Below are positions 21,398 to 30,439 of a DNA stretch of 64,000 nucleotides, piece by piece (position 1 is the first letter of the stretch; each line of letters opens with the position of its first letter). A program made the position numbers and the translations under genes. Source of the stretch: Apricaphanius iberus (taxonomy: Eukaryota; Chordata; Actinopteri; Cyprinodontiformes; Aphaniidae); NCBI GenBank assembly GCA_028564705.1, contig JAPXFQ010002697.1, positions 156,259-220,258 on the forward strand, in the 5' to 3' direction. A model generated the notes under the pieces. The model did no database searches. It had not been told where the DNA came from and saw nothing but the letters and a program-made list of their open reading frames with translations.

Positions 21398-22606
21398 ATG
21401 GATCCAGCTGACCCTTCTGGCTTTGCTCATGTGGGAGCACCTGGACACGATCTCCACCCTCTCGTCACCCATCTCCGTCTGGAAGAGATTGAGGTGCTCC
21501 TCCAGCTTCTACCTCTGCTGCAAGAGATTCTCCACCCTCAGGATTGTGAGGATCTGCAGGCGGACATCGAGGAAGCTCACCAGATGGCCAGGGATCAGAC
21601 GATCCAAGGATGGAGGTGGTACGCTCCCGCGTCTGTCTATTCACCAGCGGAACTCCTTCTCGAGCTGACCTGGGATCGGCTGCGTGCCACCTCTGCCATC
21701 TCTCTTCTCTGGATGCGTCTGGCGGAGATTGAGAAGCTCTGCCGGCTTATGTCTCTGCTACATCCGATCATCAACCCACCGGATCTAGCTGTTCTGACAG
21801 CAGAAGCAGAGAGGACACGCCAGTCGGGCAGCGAGGAGATATCCGTCAGCGCAGCAACCTTCCTGAATGAGTCAGCACAGATCAACCCTCCCATGGCGGA
21901 GCTGTTTGAGCCCCTCTCAGAGTGGTCTGAGCCAGAAGACGAAGAGGAACAGTTGGAGTCTGATCTACATACATATATCGTCCCGTACTCCACTAACGGC
22001 TGCATCTCTGTTCTCCCCGATGTTACCACTCCAAATGAGCTCCTAGAATGGCAGGATACTGTCTGGGGGACAAGGCAAGACTATTGCTCTCCTGGCCAAG
22101 GTCCCCATAGACACGAACATCATGTCGCTTCTGCTTCACTCCACTCCACTGTCAGCTTGCCACCTCTTCTTCCAGCCTTGACTTGCACTCCTACACCTTC
22201 CACCTACGCTGCAACCGACTCTGGAGCCAGCTTGTCATCCACTCCACCTCCAGTCTGCTCTGCTCCAGTTCTGGTCTGCTCACCTTCAGTCTGCTCCGCT
22301 TCAGCTCCAGTCCGCTCTGTTCTGGTTCCGGTCGGCTCACCCTTAGTGTGCTCCACTCCACTTCCTGCTGCTGCAGCTCGATTCAACTCTCCAGCTATAG
22401 CCTGCTTTCAGCTTCTTGAACCAGAACCACCAGAATTGGAGCCCAGTCCTGCCAGCTCCAGGTCAGAAATCCACAATCAGATGCTTCAGGTTCCTGCACC
22501 CTTCAAGAGTGTTCAGGCCCCGATGCCCCAGCGTCGTCTCCATGTTCCTAAACTTGCTCCATGTCACCAGGTTCCTAAACCTGCTCCTAATCTCCAGGTT
22601 CCATAA
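21398..22606 (+). CDS. Gag-like protein of the LTR element, 402 codons
   Basis: The frame opens with MDPADPSGFAHVG, a style of start seen in fish gypsy gag proteins. Residues 27-65 (RLEEIEVLLQLLPLLQEIL and following) and 107-145 (RLAEIEKLCRLMSLLHPII and following) look like an internal duplication of a leucine-rich helical segment, period about 80 residues. An acidic patch (SEWSEPEDEEEQ) follows near residue 180. The rest is Ser/Thr/Pro-rich with short Pro-Val repeats. I see no zinc knuckle, protease or RT. The stop at 22606 follows a probable one-base insertion in a 27-bp repeat; the next frame goes on with HKPAPRLQVPKHAPRLQVP. Gag identity is inferred from position and start. Confidence 0.65.
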   Translation: MDPADPSGFAHVGAPGHDLHPLVTHLRLEEIEVLLQLLPLLQEILHPQDCEDLQADIEEAHQMARDQTIQGWRWYAPASVYSPAELLLELTWDRLRATSAISLLWMRLAEIEKLCRLMSLLHPIINPPDLAVLTAEAERTRQSGSEEISVSAATFLNESAQINPPMAELFEPLSEWSEPEDEEEQLESDLHTYIVPYSTNGCISVLPDVTTPNELLEWQDTVWGTRQDYCSPGQGPHRHEHHVASASLHSTVSLPPLLPALTCTPTPSTYAATDSGASLSSTPPPVCSAPVLVCSPSVCSASAPVRSVLVPVGSPLVCSTPLPAAAARFNSPAIACFQLLEPEPPELEPSPASSRSEIHNQMLQVPAPFKSVQAPMPQRRLHVPKLAPCHQVPKPAPNLQVP

Positions 22607-22708
22607 ACCTGCTCCTCGTCTCCAGGTTCCTAAACATGCTCCTCGTCTTCAGGTCCCAGCTCCTCATCTCCAGGTTCCTAAACCTCCTCCTCGTCTCCGG
22701 GTCGTTGT
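22543..22708 (+). repeat. 27-bp tandem repeat in the gag-like frame
   Basis: Units of about CAGGTTCCTAAACCTGCTCC plus TCGTCTC repeat five to six times, with one unit shortened. In frame each unit encodes roughly QVPKPAPRL. One unit reads CAGGTTCCATAAACCTG, with an extra A that causes the stop of the main frame. Confidence 0.85.
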
Positions 22709-23170
22709 GCCTGCATCCTGCCTGACTGTTCAGGTCCAGACGGCGCAGCGTCACCTCAGGTTTCTAAACCTGAACCTGTCCGTCATCCAGCCACAAGGGG
22801 GACATCTTTCCATTGGTCCTCCTGAGCATCGCCCCACAAGGGGACATCCTTCCAGTCTTCCTCCTGATCATCGTTTCATGAGGGACATGGACCTGGTTGT
22901 CCTCCAGACTGTCATCCTACCAGGGGACATCGACCTGGTCGTCCCCTTGACATCCACAACCTCATGGCTCGGCCTACAGGTCGCCCACCACAGATCCTGG
23001 GCCTCAGAGGTCATTGCCCTGGTTGTCCGCCCGAACTCCAGGGGCGTATCTAAAGGGACTTGGGCCCACCTTCCACGGGCCCCCTCTAACCACCCTGTTT
23101 GGGAAGTTTTTCTTTTTTTTTTCTTCTTTCTTTTGGCCGCCTGTTATCCGGCCTGGTAAGAGGGGCATCC

Positions 23171-23411
23171 TGTCAGAACCTGCAGGGCTCTGCCTCTATT
23201 AGATTATTTGCTGCACCTGTATTAATTGAACCACCTGTTTCCTTTAGTTCCTCCTGCCACTATTTAAGAGCCAGTGTGTCTTCTAGTCCTGGCCGGATCA
23301 TTGATGTATCCAGTTGCTTACTCTCTGTTTGTCACCTCATCATTAAAGTCTACACCTTTTATTCCACATCTGTGTCTGGATCCTTTTCATATTGAGCGGC
23401 AGGTCCTTACA
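23171..23411 (+). repeat. 3' LTR of the non-autonomous LTR element
   Basis: A 241-bp direct repeat of the 5' LTR starting TGTCAGAACCTGCAGGG and ending CAGGTCCTTACA, immediately followed by the CTAAC target repeat. It carries a TTCCACA-containing insert relative to the 5' LTR near 23361. Confidence 0.88.
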
Positions 23412-23454
23412 CTAACAGACTATGGGGATACAACGGTCAATATTGGGACCGTTA

Positions 23455-24085
23455 TTGTTTCTAATATATATTATTTTGCTACAGTATCAAACTCTACACT
23501 TCAATTGCTTTTTACAGATGACACAAATCCTTTCATTTAAAATAAAAATATGACCACTCTTATAAATAAAATAAATACTCTACATGGTTAAAAGCAAATA
23601 AATTGTCACTAAATGTAAAAAAATCTTATTATATGGTAATTGTCTTTATTGATGAAAAACTTTGCTGTAAAGATATTAGACATGTCTGCAGCAAGATTAC
23701 AAAATCGATTGAATTTTAAGCATAACAAGAAATTTTGTAAATAATTCATGTCTTGTAATATTTAACAATAGTTTTATTTATTCTTACCTCACTTATTGTA
23801 ATATTGTTTGGAGACCAATCTTTAAAACCCACCTAAACAAAATATTTATTTTACATAAAAAGTTTTTAGGAATAATTCAAACCCGACAGACCGAGTGCAC
23901 CTCTGTTTTAAAATGTATAGCTTATCAGTATTTTATATTAACAACCTTCTCACCTTTTCAGTTGTTTTTAAAGTTCGTTTTGACACAAATTTGACTCTGA
24001 TGTCAAGAGTTTTTTTTCATACTAACGCTCAAATTCACAGCTACTCTACTAGAAAACTTTCAAATTTGCATCATCCATAAAAACA
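23455..24085 (+). pseudogene. Jockey-superfamily LINE RT fragment
   Basis: The plus strand reads LLFTDDTNPFI (a degraded FADDTN catalytic block) near 23508, then NMTTLINKINT, WLKANKLSLNVKKSYYMV near 23587 and later SVVFKVRFDTNLTLMSRVFF near 23960. These match the end of the RT palm and the C-terminal region of jockey-superfamily LINEs (Crack/Daphne/CR1 style). Frame changes and stops separate the blocks. No endonuclease or tail remains. Confidence 0.65.
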
Positions 24086-24361
24086 TCAAATGAAAAATTC
24101 TCAATCTGATTTCATACTTTCATTCAGGCTTCTAACACTTCTGTGAACGTGAATTTCATGTATCTTTATGTATTTTTCAAATACATACCTTGTTTTGTAT
24201 TTTTTTTTATATGTGTTAAATAAAACAAATATAGAGAGCTCTCCTCTCTACTCACACTCGGAAACAGGAAGAGAAAATATGAGTGTGAAGAGTAGAAAAA
24301 CAAATATTTATATTTACACAGTATACCTACACTAGACTGTACTATCACTCTCCGTCTCTCT

Positions 24362-24723
24362 GGCTGTGTGTGTGTGTGTGTGTGTGTGGACCTGGTATTA
24401 CTATCTTTGTGGGGACCAAAAATTGGAAGTTTATTATCCAAGTGGGGACCGACCTCCCTTGTGGGGACCAAAATCCCGGTCCCCACAAGTTTGAAGCAAT
24501 TTTTGAGGCTTAAAATTTGGTTTTAGTGTCAGGGTTACACTTAGGTTATGGTTAGGTTGGGGTAGGGGAACTGATCCCTTCTACGGGGGTAAGGGTCAGG
24601 GTTAGGCATTAATTTTTGATGGTTAAGGTTAGGGTAAGGCGCTACGGAAAACATTATGTCAATGAGAAGTCCCCACAAGACATAGAAACCCAACATGTGT
24701 ATGTGTGTGTGTGTTTGTGTGTG

Positions 24724-24756
<33 letters not shown>

Positions 24757-24760
24757 ATCT
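24362..24760. repeat. (TG)n-bordered repeat with telomere-like runs
   Basis: TG runs at 24365-24388 and 24695-24757 border a module of about 300 bp. The module begins TGGACCTGGTATTACTATC and has three GTGGGGACC motifs in its left half. It also has CCCCACAAG in the opposite sense near 24482 and 24671, and GGTTAGGGT-like runs near 24556 and 24601-24636. This recalls a widespread fish repeat with GTGGGGACCAAA ends. The frames inside are repeat-derived. Confidence 0.7.
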
Positions 24761-26050
24761 CTACAAAGGATGAATTAAGGAACGTACAAATTTCCTGGTA
24801 ACAGAAACATGGCGTAATGATTTTAAGAGGTTATTTACTTACACATGATAAAACAAAATAGACCTGAATAAACAGCTGAGCAGAAGCACTTGTCGACCAC
24901 GGCAGAGAAATATGCATACGGTGTGAACAGGTGTAATAGCAGATAGAGCATGATTTTCCTGACCGAGCCGCTCCCGCAGCCGGTATGAACCAAGCTTCTG
25001 GGCTCTACTGCACCTGCTCCTCTCTCACTGGAGCCTCTGGAGTTGGTTTCGGGTTGCGTTGCGCTGTGTTTAATGTAATCGGAAAAAGAAGTTCAAGCAC
25101 TTAACATCCATTTTTTTTTTCTTTTTTGCCTTTTAAGTTAGGGGGCGGATCAGGGTTGATCTGAATCTTCGGGGGGGAGCAGATCCCCCATCTGTGCCTT
25201 TGTATGGCAGACTGCTGCTGAATGTTTTGAGTCAGAAATATGGTGTTGCAGTAGAGTTGGATTCCTGATTGGGAGACCTTAACTGTATGCCCCACCATCC
25301 ACCTCCCTCTACACCCTGACATGCTTTCATAATGAGATAACTATTTTGGAGCAACATATAGAGGTTGACCTGTAAGACGTCTAGTTTAAAGCAAATGTCT
25401 GTTACTTTTTAGAAACAAGGATAATAATAATGAATAATGAATGTCATTGGCAAGGGAGATTAATATACTACTAATAGGAAATAGGATATTTCACTTCATT
25501 GTAAAGCTACAATGTTTTAATAGGACAATGATTTTAATAATTTTAATAAAATAATTTTAATTAGTCCCAGCAGTTTCTAATTTTGATCGAATCAGATATA
25601 GTGCAGACAAAAAAAAATCTTGATTGAGCCTTCGGTACATACAAGAAGAGCTTCCTACCATAGCCTGGTGATAGTGGACAGCCTGCCTGCTACAGCACAA
25701 CAGGCTGTTGCACAGTATGGCATTACTTAGAGATATTTTTGAACGAAGAGAAAAAAAAGTATATTTTTTTTCCAGTGTTTTCAAAAAACATTTGGAACAG
25801 CAGAAATTGTGTTGCATTCTTCTTCTAATAATAAATGAGCAGGGAAATCAGTACAGCAGTAGATTAGGACACTGCATCAGTAATTGTTTTATTTTCTCCT
25901 CCTTGGGTTTAATCTGTGTTTCTCACAGAACATGTTGGAAAATGCTTGCCACCTGTCACTTGACAGTCGAAACATGTCACCTAATGATGCAACGACCTAA
26001 TGATGTGAGTTGTTTAATACACGTCTTAAGGTGTACATGGCTGAAAAAAT
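24761..26050. other. Unassigned stretch
   Basis: A moderately GC-richer patch at about 24950-25080 and a G/C-run region at 25138-25190 stand out. No frame has a recognisable domain, including the plus-strand frame at 25708-26070. Confidence 0.4.
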
Positions 26051-26078
26051 GCCAGCCTCTAGACAACTAGAGGCTGGC
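26051..26078. repeat. Perfect 12-bp-arm palindrome
   Basis: GCCAGCCTCTAG at 26051-26062 and CTAGAGGCTGGC at 26067-26078 are exact reverse complements around an ACAA loop. It is not followed by a T run and no gene end is nearby, so I do not call it a terminator. Confidence 0.9.
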
Positions 26079-26269
26079 TTGTTGCAGCTAGAAAGAACAT
26101 GTGGCCACCACCTCTGTTTAGTGTATGTTTTAATGCTCAGTGTAAACAGAGCTGAAAAATTATTCAAATTCATTACTTGGGTACAGTAGAAGTATAAGAT
26201 TTAAAAAGACTTCTGTAGAAGTTGAAGTATTAATTCAAACTTTATACAATAGTAATGTAATTATTTACC

Positions 26270-26400
26270 ATCAGGAAATCCACAAAATGCAATTACAAGC
26301 ATTCAGCTGATTGAAAATAGTGCATTAAGAGTTCTGATGAATATTAAACACAAAAATCATATTTCTAAAGTTTTAGCTTCGCTTGGCCACAGTACAGATA
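26270..26400 (+). pseudogene. L2 RT C-terminal scrap
   Basis: About 120 bp align by eye with 46250-46375 of the L2 at 44-47 kb. Shared blocks include AGAGTTCTGATGAATATTAA, AATCA-ATTTCT and TTTTAGCTTCGCTTGG against TTTTGGCTTCTCTTCA. It is a short internal piece with no tail. Confidence 0.75.
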
Positions 26401-27047
26401 ATTACAAGAAAATGTAAGGAGTAATCCAGTGGAATATAGATACCCAAAATTTATTCTAAAGTAGGGTAACCAAAAATGTGAACTTTTTTACTTGACCTCT
26501 GTGAAAGTAAAGGGTCTTTCACATCCCTGTTGAACCTCTTGGTCTTTTCCGTGCCAAATGTGCACATTGATATGTTCAACAGATTGGCCTTAGGATGGAA
26601 CCCAAAATGTGTTTTGAAGGCTCTCCTTTTGTAACAATTTTTTTCACAAAGAAAATTAATACAAGGACAAAGAAATTCATAGTTTTTTTGTGAGTTCTAA
26701 AGTGATTAAATTTTAATCAGTTATACCTATATTGGTTCTGACTGCTATAGGTGAAACTAGAGGTTGTTAACTTCAGTGTTGCTACAGTTACTTTGAAAAG
26801 GTAATATGATTACTGACTACTGATTACTCCTAAAAGTAACTTAGTTACTTTACTGATTACTTTATTTTAAAAGTAACCAAGTTAGATTACAAGTTAATTT
26901 ATTAGTTACTTTCAGCAGCTGCCAATAACACTTCCCAATGGCTTAACATATAAACAATAACCAGTGTTGCCAATACTCACTTTATTGGAAGTGCATTTTA
27001 CAGTAAGGCTGGAAATGTATACTTGCTTTATAACTTGACATTGACAC

Positions 27048-28524
27048 TAGGGCTGCACAATTAATCCGATTTTGATCGTGATCACTATTTTAGTGGCCAC
27101 AATTAAATTAACCTGATCGTCAACAATATTTACATTCAAAATGCGAGCTTAACTGCGTGCCTCTTTATCATACACTGTCTCAACCAATAGTCTGCCAACC
27201 ACCAGGGGGCAAACGAATGGCTAAAGCCTCATTAAGCTGCCCAAATAAAAACTACACCTACGCCACTCAGCACTCACAATGGCTGCATCCGAATACGTCG
27301 GCAACGTAGCAGGCGAAAAGCAGTATGCGCGCGATGTATTAGATCCGAATCTCCAGTATGGATCTGACTAGTAGGCATAAAGTTCCTGGATGTGTAGTAC
27401 CGCCACAGAAAGCAGTGGGTGGATGCTACGCAATTCCACAATGCAGCAGAAGCCCCGAAATCGCTCCCAAGGTTGGTTCGTGAGGCAGACAACTTGTCTG
27501 TCTTTAAAACTTGGCTTAAAACCTTCCTCTATGACAAAGCTTAAAGTTAGAGACAGGTTAGACAGGTAGCTAGGAAGGTACAGGTTAATGTTAGTAGCCA
27601 GGTAGAGTGTCAAAAGCTAGGAAGAGATAGGTTAATGTTAGTAGTCAGGTAGAGTAGCTAGGTGGAGATAGATTCAAGTAAGCCAGGTAGAGAGTGTTAG
27701 TAGCTAGGTCTCCTAGTAGCTAGGAGACAGGTTCATGTTAGTAGCTATGCTGCTTTAGGCTAGGCTGTTGGAGGACATTATTAGAGTCAGTTCCTACTTT
27801 CTCTACTACTTCTCCCCAACTGCATGATGTGCTGTCAATTCAAGCGCTAACCTGTTTTCTCTTCCTACAGTAGATGCTCCTGACCCGCCCTGCTTGACAA
27901 CCCTGACTAAGTTGGCATTCCAGTGGAGGAACATTCTCCACGTCATGCTACCAGCTTCTGCTTCTGCATCAGTTATGTTGCTCTTTCTGTGTCTCTGTTG
28001 CCTTCTCCAAACCCCAGACGGTCTCGGCAGATGAACGCTTATGCTGAACCTGGTTCTGCTGGAGGTTTCTTCCTGTTAAAAGGGAGTTTTTCCTCTCCAC
28101 TGTCGCTTCGTGCTTGCTCAGTGTGAGGGATTGCTGAGAATTCACGACGCAATCTTATGTGGTTCTCTAATTCCTAAATTAAACATTTTATTGCGATAAC
28201 TCTTCTTGTAAAGGGCCTTGAGATGACATCTGTTGTGAAACGGCGCTATATAAATAAACTGAATTGAATTGAAAATTACAATACGTCTGATTTCATACCT
28301 ACTCCTCGCTCGTTTGCTACGCAGTATTTACTACATCAACGGGCGAGTAGTATTTGCTTCATAGCATGTAGTACTTACTTTTTTGCGTTATCTATTTTAT
28401 TTTATTTTTGCAATAAAAATTGATATTTTAGAAGTCTGGATTAATTATCGTGATTAATAATCATGATTACAATATTGACCAAAATAATTGTGATTATTAT
28501 TTTGGTCATAATCGTGCAGCCCTA
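27048..28524. mobile_element. Second hAT element nested in the first
   Basis: Ends are TAGGGCTGCACAATTAATCC at the left and ATCGTGCAGCCCTA at the right. A perfect 8-bp duplication ATTGACAC lies at 27040-27047 and 28525-28532. The subterminal AATTAATC/GATTAATA sequence fits a well-known fish hAT family. Its interior holds a segment (27285-27375 and 28270-28385) also found at 38105-38400, with an L2 3' fragment between the two parts. No transposase frame remains. Confidence 0.93.
27470..28265 (+). mobile_element. 5'-truncated L2 3' end
   Basis: The left part encodes DNLSVFKTWLKTFLYDKA, the L2 ORF2 C-terminus (compare SVFKTRLKTLLFDS at 46.68 kb). The 3' UTR contains CCCCAGACGGTCTCGGCAGA, GAGGTTTCTTCCTGTTAAAA and GTTTTTCCTCTCCACTG, also present at 47276-47362. 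The tail is CCTTGAGATGACATCTGTTG, GGCGCTATATAAATAAAC and TGAATTGAATTGAA. It interrupts the interior of the hAT at 27048-28524. Confidence 0.88.
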
Positions 28525-28661
28525 ATTGACACCAGCAACTACGAAGTAACAAGCTGCGTCTTGGGGACCTACTTGCTTACTCACTGCACATACTATAAGA
28601 GAGTTCCACTAGGGGCAGACTCAGAGTACAGAACTCAGACTGGACTCAGGACAAAAGAAAC

Positions 28662-28733
28662 ATGGCGACCGTAAAGGAGCTCATCAGCTGTTTCAGATTA
28701 CGACAGAAAAAGACGGCAGCAGTGATGTTGAAA
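28662..28733 (+). pseudogene. hAT first-exon remnant
   Basis: ATGGCGACCGTAAAGGAG starts a 24-codon frame reading MATVKELISCFRLRQKKTAA and then VMLK. It ends at GTATGTAAAACC, a good splice donor. A closely similar ATG-to-donor segment lies inside the hAT at 11518-12472. The downstream exons are absent here. Identity as a transposase exon is inferred from its place within a hAT. Confidence 0.5.
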
Positions 28734-28967
28734 GTATGTAAAACCATATCTACTGCTATAGTTGCTTGTTTTTCTAATGCTTTTGCCACCAAGTACCAAA
28801 TATATATTTTTGCTTAAGAAAATTACAAAAATAGTAACGCACAGTAACTTTAATCTGATTACCTGAATGGAAATGGTAACGCCTTAGATTAGTCGTTACT
28901 GAAAAAGTGGTCATTATAGGAGTAACGCGCTACTAAGTAACGTGTTAAAGGCATCACTGGTTACCTT

Positions 28968-29560
28968 TACAAAGAGTCTAAACATTTATTTTTGCTCCAG
29001 AAGGTTCAATAATAGCAATAATTCTGATTTAGAGAGGTCACATTACATACAATTTAGCCAAAGGACCACATTTGATAAGGGGTTAACCAGTGTCATGAAC
29101 TACATGTAATTGGAGATTAGCCACAAAGATAGGGAAAAAACCTCTGAATGCGTATGTAAAATGTTTTACATGCATTAAATATCTGGGAATTATTAACAGG
29201 AACTGCATTTCACACTTGCTATGGAATATGTAATTACATCATCCACAGTAGGTTCACCCTTACGAACTTAGAAAGTTGCAGTGTAACTGTGAATATGATT
29301 TCTGATTGACTGATTTTGACATTTGTTTGGATTGTGCAAGGACCTAGTCCAGTTTAAAATGACAAAAAAAGCCCTTAGTATTATATTCATAAAGGTGATT
29401 GTTTCTATGGATGCTCTTAAGGTCCATATGTGGTAATAATAAACTGAACAGAAGATTCTGCAAATTATTATTTTTTTCAAATTCATTCATTACATTAATA
29501 CAGGGAGAACTAAGAAGCTTGAGGGGAATTTCCACAGCTGCAGACTCACCACATTGACCC
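28968..29560. other. Unassigned AT-rich stretch
   Basis: No recognisable family was seen between the hAT nest and the CR1-like fragment. Confidence 0.35.
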
Positions 29561-29564
29561 CAGT

Positions 29565-30355
29565 GCCATCCAGGGAGTGGACAGAGAGTGGACTCTCCCA
29601 AGTAACTGAGTATTCACCTGAACATAAAATTGGACTCAACTAATAACACTGATGCTATTTACTGCAAGGTTCCGACCTGCTGAGGAGACTTAGAGATTTT
29701 CTGCAGTCCAGAAAGGACTCCTACAAGCCTTCTATGTCTCTGTGGTGGAATCAGTCATTCTATGGTGCAGTATGTTGGAGCAGCAGCTTTTCTCAAGTCC
29801 TGGTGGTGGGAGAAACAATGACTGTAGCTAAAATATCATTACAACTGGGACAATGTCACCTATGGATAAAGCTGTTGCTGAACTGTAAAGCTCTTTCAGT
29901 GACAGACCGTTGTATCCTAGGTGCTGAAAGAATGCTATCATAGCTCCTTCATCACAGCAGCTGTTAGATTGTATAACCATCACTGCTCCCTACTTACTCA
30001 ATAAGTGTTTAGATTTCTGCTCTTATTTTACATCTCTATTGTTTGCAGTACTTTCTTTTTTCACTTCTTTAAAATAGCCGTTGTTAAATGCATCCATAAC
30101 CATGCTTATTTTGTAAGAATTTTAAAATGACCCTGTTTAACCATTAATTGTTTTTAACCAGTATATGCTTTGTTTAATAACTTCATAGTATTTTAGTGTT
30201 ATAATTTTGCTTTACAGAACAGTATAATATTCTTCATTCAGGTTTTCATATTTTTATTTTGGTTTAACTCAGTCACTATGCTCCTGTGACAGATTCACAC
30301 CAAGACCTGAACCTCTTCAGTGCAGGACAATAAAGGGAATTTCCACTCTATTCTA
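29565..30355 (+). pseudogene. Rex1/CR1-like LINE C-terminal fragment and tail
   Basis: The plus strand reads LLRRLRDFLQSRK near 29675, then in another frame LLQAFYVSVVESV, as in the C-terminal region of Rex1/CR1-like LINEs (compare LRKLRSFKIC and MLQIFYKSVVESV at 52.6 kb). A SFITAAVRLYNHH-like block follows near 29945. Near 30325 CAGGACAATAAAGGGAATTT and CTATTCTAAT look like the element's 3' tail. Many lesions are present. Confidence 0.7.
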
Positions 30356-30374
30356 ATCAGATAATTTCATCCAA

Positions 30375-30434
30375 AGCTAAATTAATGAATTAAGGTCAAG
30401 TTTATTTGTATAGAACATTTCAGCAACAAGGCAG
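30375..30434 (-). mobile_element. LINE-tail-like fragment split by a hAT (left part)
   Basis: TCAAGTTTATTTGTATAGAA and CATTTCAGCAACAAGGCAG form the typical inverted 3' end of a fish LINE or SINE. After the hAT the text resumes as AGTCCTTTACATGATAAAAC at 32134 onward, restoring the usual AAGTGCTTTACAT-like motif. The junction supports TAGAA as the hAT target duplication. Confidence 0.55.
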
Positions 30435-30439
30435 TAGAA

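Larger units (their letters stand above)
21160..23411 (+). mobile_element. Non-autonomous LTR retrotransposon
   Basis: Two direct LTRs (21160 to about 21395, and 23171-23411) flank about 1.8 kb of interior. The whole is bounded by the 5-bp repeat CTAAC at 21155-21159 and 23412-23416. The interior carries one main open frame with no protease, RT or integrase, so the element must borrow enzymes. AAGAGGGGCATCC just before the 3' LTR looks like a polypurine tract. No classic tRNA primer-binding site is visible; the start codon lies a few bases after the LTR, which suggests self-priming as in some gypsy groups. The LTRs differ at roughly 15 sites plus an indel of about 12 bp, suggesting moderate age. 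Confidence 0.88.
26774..28959 (+). mobile_element. hAT element (outer member of a nest)
   Basis: The left end is CAGTGTTGCTACAGTTAC and the right end AACGTGTTAAAGGCATCACTG, imperfect inverted repeats with GTAAC-rich subterminal sequence. GTTAACTT (26766-26773) and GTTACCTT (28960-28967) form an 8-bp duplication with one mismatch. Without the nested insert (27048-28524) the element is about 0.7 kb. It retains what looks like a first transposase exon at 28662-28733. This is the common fish hAT family whose ends read as GTAACGCGTTAC-like sequence. Confidence 0.9.
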
